Origin: Corynebacterium pilosum DSM 20521 = CIP 103422 | Lineage (GTDB): Bacteria; Actinomycetota; Actinomycetes; Mycobacteriales; Mycobacteriaceae | Length of the DNA stretch: 45,343 nucleotides | Reading direction: 5' to 3' | NCBI RefSeq assembly: GCF_000373805.1 | Contig: NZ_KB892447.1 | Coordinates: 1 to 45,343, forward strand | Part shown: in pieces, positions 43,314-45,343 of the stretch | Layout of the letters: each line of letters begins with the position of its first letter | How positions within the stretch are numbered: position 1 is the first letter of the stretch | The notes under the pieces: model-generated | Databases searched by the model: none | What the model saw: the letters and a program-made list of their open reading frames with translations, nothing else | What the model was told of the DNA's origin: nothing | Translations under genes and position numbers: made by a program

Positions 43314-44159
43314 ATGAATGACACAATTCTCCGGGGGAAGACGGTCGTTAGCATCGCCCCCAATTTGCCTGGCCCCGCAGCAGCACGTGAGCTTCGTATG
43401 CTCGGCGCACGCGTCATCAAGGTTGAATCCCCTGCCGGTGATCCGATGCAGTCTTACAGTCCGGAGTTTTATCAGTGGCTCAACGAGGGGCAGGAGATTA
43501 TCACTATCGATTTGCGTGCCGGTCTCGGCCGCCTGCATCAGCTTCTCGACGATGCGGACGTTCTTATTACCTCATCACGCACCGACTCATTGAAAAGGCT
43601 CGGGCTCAGCCCTGACGAGGTTCATGCTAGGCATCAGCACATAGGTTATGTGGCTATCGTAGGCCACAATGGCGACGAGGCAAATATTCCGGGACATGAC
43701 CTGACATATCAGGCGGAAGCTTCAGCATTGGTCCCAGGCGTACTTCCCCGGCAGCTCGTAGCTGATTTCGCGGGTGCTCAACGAGCCACTTCCTTTGCTC
43801 TTGCGGCGATTTATCACAACGCTCACACCGGACAGGGCTCCTTCTTCGAAGTCTCTCTGGCAGAGCGCGCTGCGTGGACAAATACCGCATACCGATTTGG
43901 TCTGACTGGTCCCTCCGGGATACTCGGCGGCAACTCGGCTTACTACGGCATGTATCAAGCAGCAGACAGCACGTGGATCGCCGTCGCCTGCCTAGAGCCG
44001 AAGTTTTCAACGGCCCTACGCGAGCACGTAGGCATTTCACCCACCGCGTCCGAGGCCGAACAAAAACAGAGCCTCGCAGACTTCTTTGCCGCTCATCCAG
44101 GTTCTTATTGGGATCATTGGGCCCTGAATCATGATCTCCCCATCGTCGCACTTCGGTGA
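43314..44159 (+). CDS. Family III (CaiB/BaiF-type) CoA-transferase, short form
   Basis: Members move CoA between acids or racemise 2-methylacyl-CoAs. The 281 residues open ILRGKTVVSIAPNLPGPAAARELRMLGARVIKVESPAGDPM. PGHDLTYQAEASAL holds the expected catalytic Asp, and AIYHNAHTGQGSFFEVSLAERAAW and SYWDHWALNHDLPIVALR follow. Typical members have 360-440 residues. About 100 C-terminal residues are missing, but the stop is clean and no homologous continuation is evident in other frames, so it may be a natural short form. AGAAAGG precedes the ATG. In this cluster it could release 3-hydroxyisobutyrate while activating an incoming acid, which is inference. Confidence 0.72.
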   Translation: MNDTILRGKTVVSIAPNLPGPAAARELRMLGARVIKVESPAGDPMQSYSPEFYQWLNEGQEIITIDLRAGLGRLHQLLDDADVLITSSRTDSLKRLGLSPDEVHARHQHIGYVAIVGHNGDEANIPGHDLTYQAEASALVPGVLPRQLVADFAGAQRATSFALAAIYHNAHTGQGSFFEVSLAERAAWTNTAYRFGLTGPSGILGGNSAYYGMYQAADSTWIAVACLEPKFSTALREHVGISPTASEAEQKQSLADFFAAHPGSYWDHWALNHDLPIVALR

Positions 44160-44182
44160 TGTTGAATCATCCAGTCGACAAC

Positions 44183-44227
44183 AGCCCGTTGCTGTGAAGA
44201 CTTATTAGATCTTCACGGCAGCGGGCT
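44183..44227. terminator. Bidirectional terminator between convergent genes
   Basis: An 18-base arm (44183-44200, AGCCCGTTGCTGTGAAGA) faces 44210-44227 (TCTTCACGGCAGCGGGCT) over a 9-base loop. Sixteen of 18 pairs are Watson-Crick and two are G-T. It lies between the stops of the CoA-transferase (+) and the enoyl-CoA hydratase (-), where it can end both transcripts. Confidence 0.8.
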
Positions 44228-44243
44228 ATTCGTCGTTAAGCGA

Positions 44244-45014
44244 TTACTGATCACGGAAATCAGGGGTTCGCTTTTCCGCAAAGGCCGTCATGCCCTCCTT
44301 CTGATCCGCGGAGGCGAACACAGAGTGGAAGACCCGGCGCTCGTACATCACGCCTTGCTGGAGAGTCGTATCAAACGCTGCGTTGACAACTTCTTTATTC
44401 ATCTGCAGTGCTACACGAGATTTTGAGGCTATCGTCTCAGCAACCTTGGTCACTTCGTTGAGGAGGTCTCCTGCTGGCACAACGCGCGAGACGAGGCCGG
44501 CTCTTTCAGCTTCCTCGGCACCCATGTGTCGTCCCGTAAGACACATTTCCATGGCTTTCGCTTTACCGACGGCGCGAGTCAACCGCTGGGATCCTCCCAT
44601 GCCTGGGAGCACGCCAAGGTTTACTTCGGGTTGGCCAAACTTCGCTGTATCGGAAGCAATGATGAAGTCGCACATCATAGCCAGCTCACACCCACCGCCT
44701 AGAGCAAAGCCTGACACGGCAGCGATGACGGGAATTCGGACCCGAGTTAAACCGTCCCACCCGGCGAACCAGTCCGCGTTGTACATTTCGGTGGCGGTCT
44801 TGTTGGCCATTTCTTTGATATCGGCGCCTGCAGCGAATGCTTTTTCAGATCCGGTGATGACGATGCATTTCACGTCTGGATCGTTGTCATAGGATTGTGC
44901 TGCGTCGACGACTTCGCGCATTGTTTGATCATTGAGCGCGTTGAGTGCTTTCGGGCGGTTAAGGGTGATGTACCCGACGTTGTTGCGTGTTTCTAGAAGG
45001 ATGTTCTCAGGCAT
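44244..45014 (-). CDS. Enoyl-CoA hydratase (crotonase family)
   Basis: Hydrates 2-enoyl-CoA to 3-hydroxyacyl-CoA; methacrylyl-CoA or crotonyl-CoA are plausible here. The 256 residues are standard. [17 protein letters not shown] opens the fold. [13 protein letters not shown] forms the oxyanion hole. [19 protein letters not shown] and [26 protein letters not shown] carry both catalytic Glu residues, so this is a true hydratase rather than a hydrolase or isomerase variant. AAAGGAGA precedes ATG 45014. The right IS copy begins 60 bases upstream of the start and may alter or supply its promoter. Confidence 0.92.
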   Translation of the reverse strand: MPENILLETRNNVGYITLNRPKALNALNDQTMREVVDAAQSYDNDPDVKCIVITGSEKAFAAGADIKEMANKTATEMYNADWFAGWDGLTRVRIPVIAAVSGFALGGGCELAMMCDFIIASDTAKFGQPEVNLGVLPGMGGSQRLTRAVGKAKAMEMCLTGRHMGAEEAERAGLVSRVVPAGDLLNEVTKVAETIASKSRVALQMNKEVVNAAFDTTLQQGVMYERRVFHSVFASADQKEGMTAFAEKRTPDFRDQ

Positions 45015-45074
45015 GGTTTCTCCTTTTATGAGTTAATGCGCGTTTGGAAGTCGCGCAGGTGAGGGTCAGTAAGT

Positions 45075-45343
45075 TGAACCGTCACGGTTTTGTTGCCACC
45101 GTTAGATTGGCTGAGCCACCCTCTCAGGTGACTCGGTGATTGTAGCGTGCCCGGCCCAGTAGGTCTCCTCGTGCTCCGCGGGTGGGACCATCCCGAGGGT
45201 GGAGTGCAGTCGACGGGTGTTGTACCACTGCACCCACGACATGGTCGCCAGCTCCACGTCCACGATCGACTCCAAGCGCTCCGGGGTGAAGATCCGGGAG
45301 CCGATGCACTCGGTCTTGTACAGCCCGTTGATCGATTCCATCA
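45075..45343 (-). mobile_element. IS3-family insertion sequence, 3' end only (right copy)
   Basis: Begins TGAACCGTCACGGTTTT at 45075, matching the left copy's terminal repeat in 23 of the first 26 bases, and continues to the window edge. It encodes the OrfB C-terminus on the minus strand, so it has the same orientation as the left copy. The flanking bases on the gene side are AGT (45072-45074). Confidence 0.85.
45102..45343 (-). CDS. IS3-family transposase OrfB, C-terminal part (partial)
   Basis: The last 80 or so residues of an rve/DDE integrase: ESINGLYKTECIG, then VDVELATMSWVQWYNTRRLHSTLGMVPPAEHEETYW. The final catalytic Glu (in the GLYKTE region) and the WYNTRRLHSTLG motif are diagnostic for IS3 OrfB. 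The 5' part lies beyond the window. The stop is 27 bases inside the IS end. Confidence 0.88.
   Translation of the reverse strand, partial: MESINGLYKTECIGSRIFTPERLESIVDVELATMSWVQWYNTRRLHSTLGMVPPAEHEETYWAGHATITESPERVAQPI

Overview
The window looks like chromosomal DNA of a Corynebacterium or close relative. It carries the mycolata cell-wall block (manA, phosphomannomutase, manC, a WbbL-type rhamnosyltransferase, LcpA), the WhiB regulator whcD, DUF3499 and TIGR03089 genes, sahH-tmk, purEK, birA and a DtsR1/AccD1 acyl-CoA carboxylase subunit, in an order close to what I recall for C. glutamicum. All assignments come from reading the sequence; no database search was run. Both ends of the window lie inside copies of one IS3-family element in the same orientation, so the window probably ends where an assembly broke at repeats.

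Region 1 (1-18 kb) is GC-rich core genome. The left IS replaces the last codons of tmk. Then come sahH, a DUF4259 protein, a proline-rich membrane-anchored protein, and the GDP-mannose/arabinogalactan genes with whcD among them. These are followed by a DUF222-type HNH gene preceded by a perfect palindrome made of two DnaA-box words, a DUF218 protein, purE-purK, and a divergent acetolactate decarboxylase.

Region 2 (18.5-29.8 kb) holds a PH-domain protein, birA and a thiamine operon on the minus strand (thiD-tenA, thiE, thiO, thiS, thiG, thiF) behind a TPP riboswitch. Two lesions stand out. The thiD-tenA fusion is split by one extra base, and thiG has an in-frame deletion of roughly 47 codons that removes part of its barrel. 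After the riboswitch come accD1, an MFS transporter, a 508-residue protein I cannot identify, and a small membrane protein.

Region 3 (29.8-45 kb) is visibly less GC-rich and reads as an accessory catabolic island for branched-chain acids. It has a GntP-type permease, a TetR regulator, mmsB and mmsA (3-hydroxyisobutyrate to propionyl-CoA), an SDR, an acyl-CoA dehydrogenase, a second TetR regulator, a medium-chain-type acyl-CoA synthetase, a short family III CoA-transferase and an enoyl-CoA hydratase. Embedded in it is a GNAT/acyl-CoA synthetase fusion followed by an AcuC-type deacetylase, a likely protein acylation/deacylation pair. A 19-bp half-conserved palindrome occurs before three transcription units and probably ties them into one regulon.

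Across the window a 12-base word, TCGTCGNNAAGC, occurs about 40 times in both orientations, in genes and between them. This is far more than composition predicts. It is densest in the thiamine operon and sparse in the catabolic island. It is the most unusual large-scale signal here.
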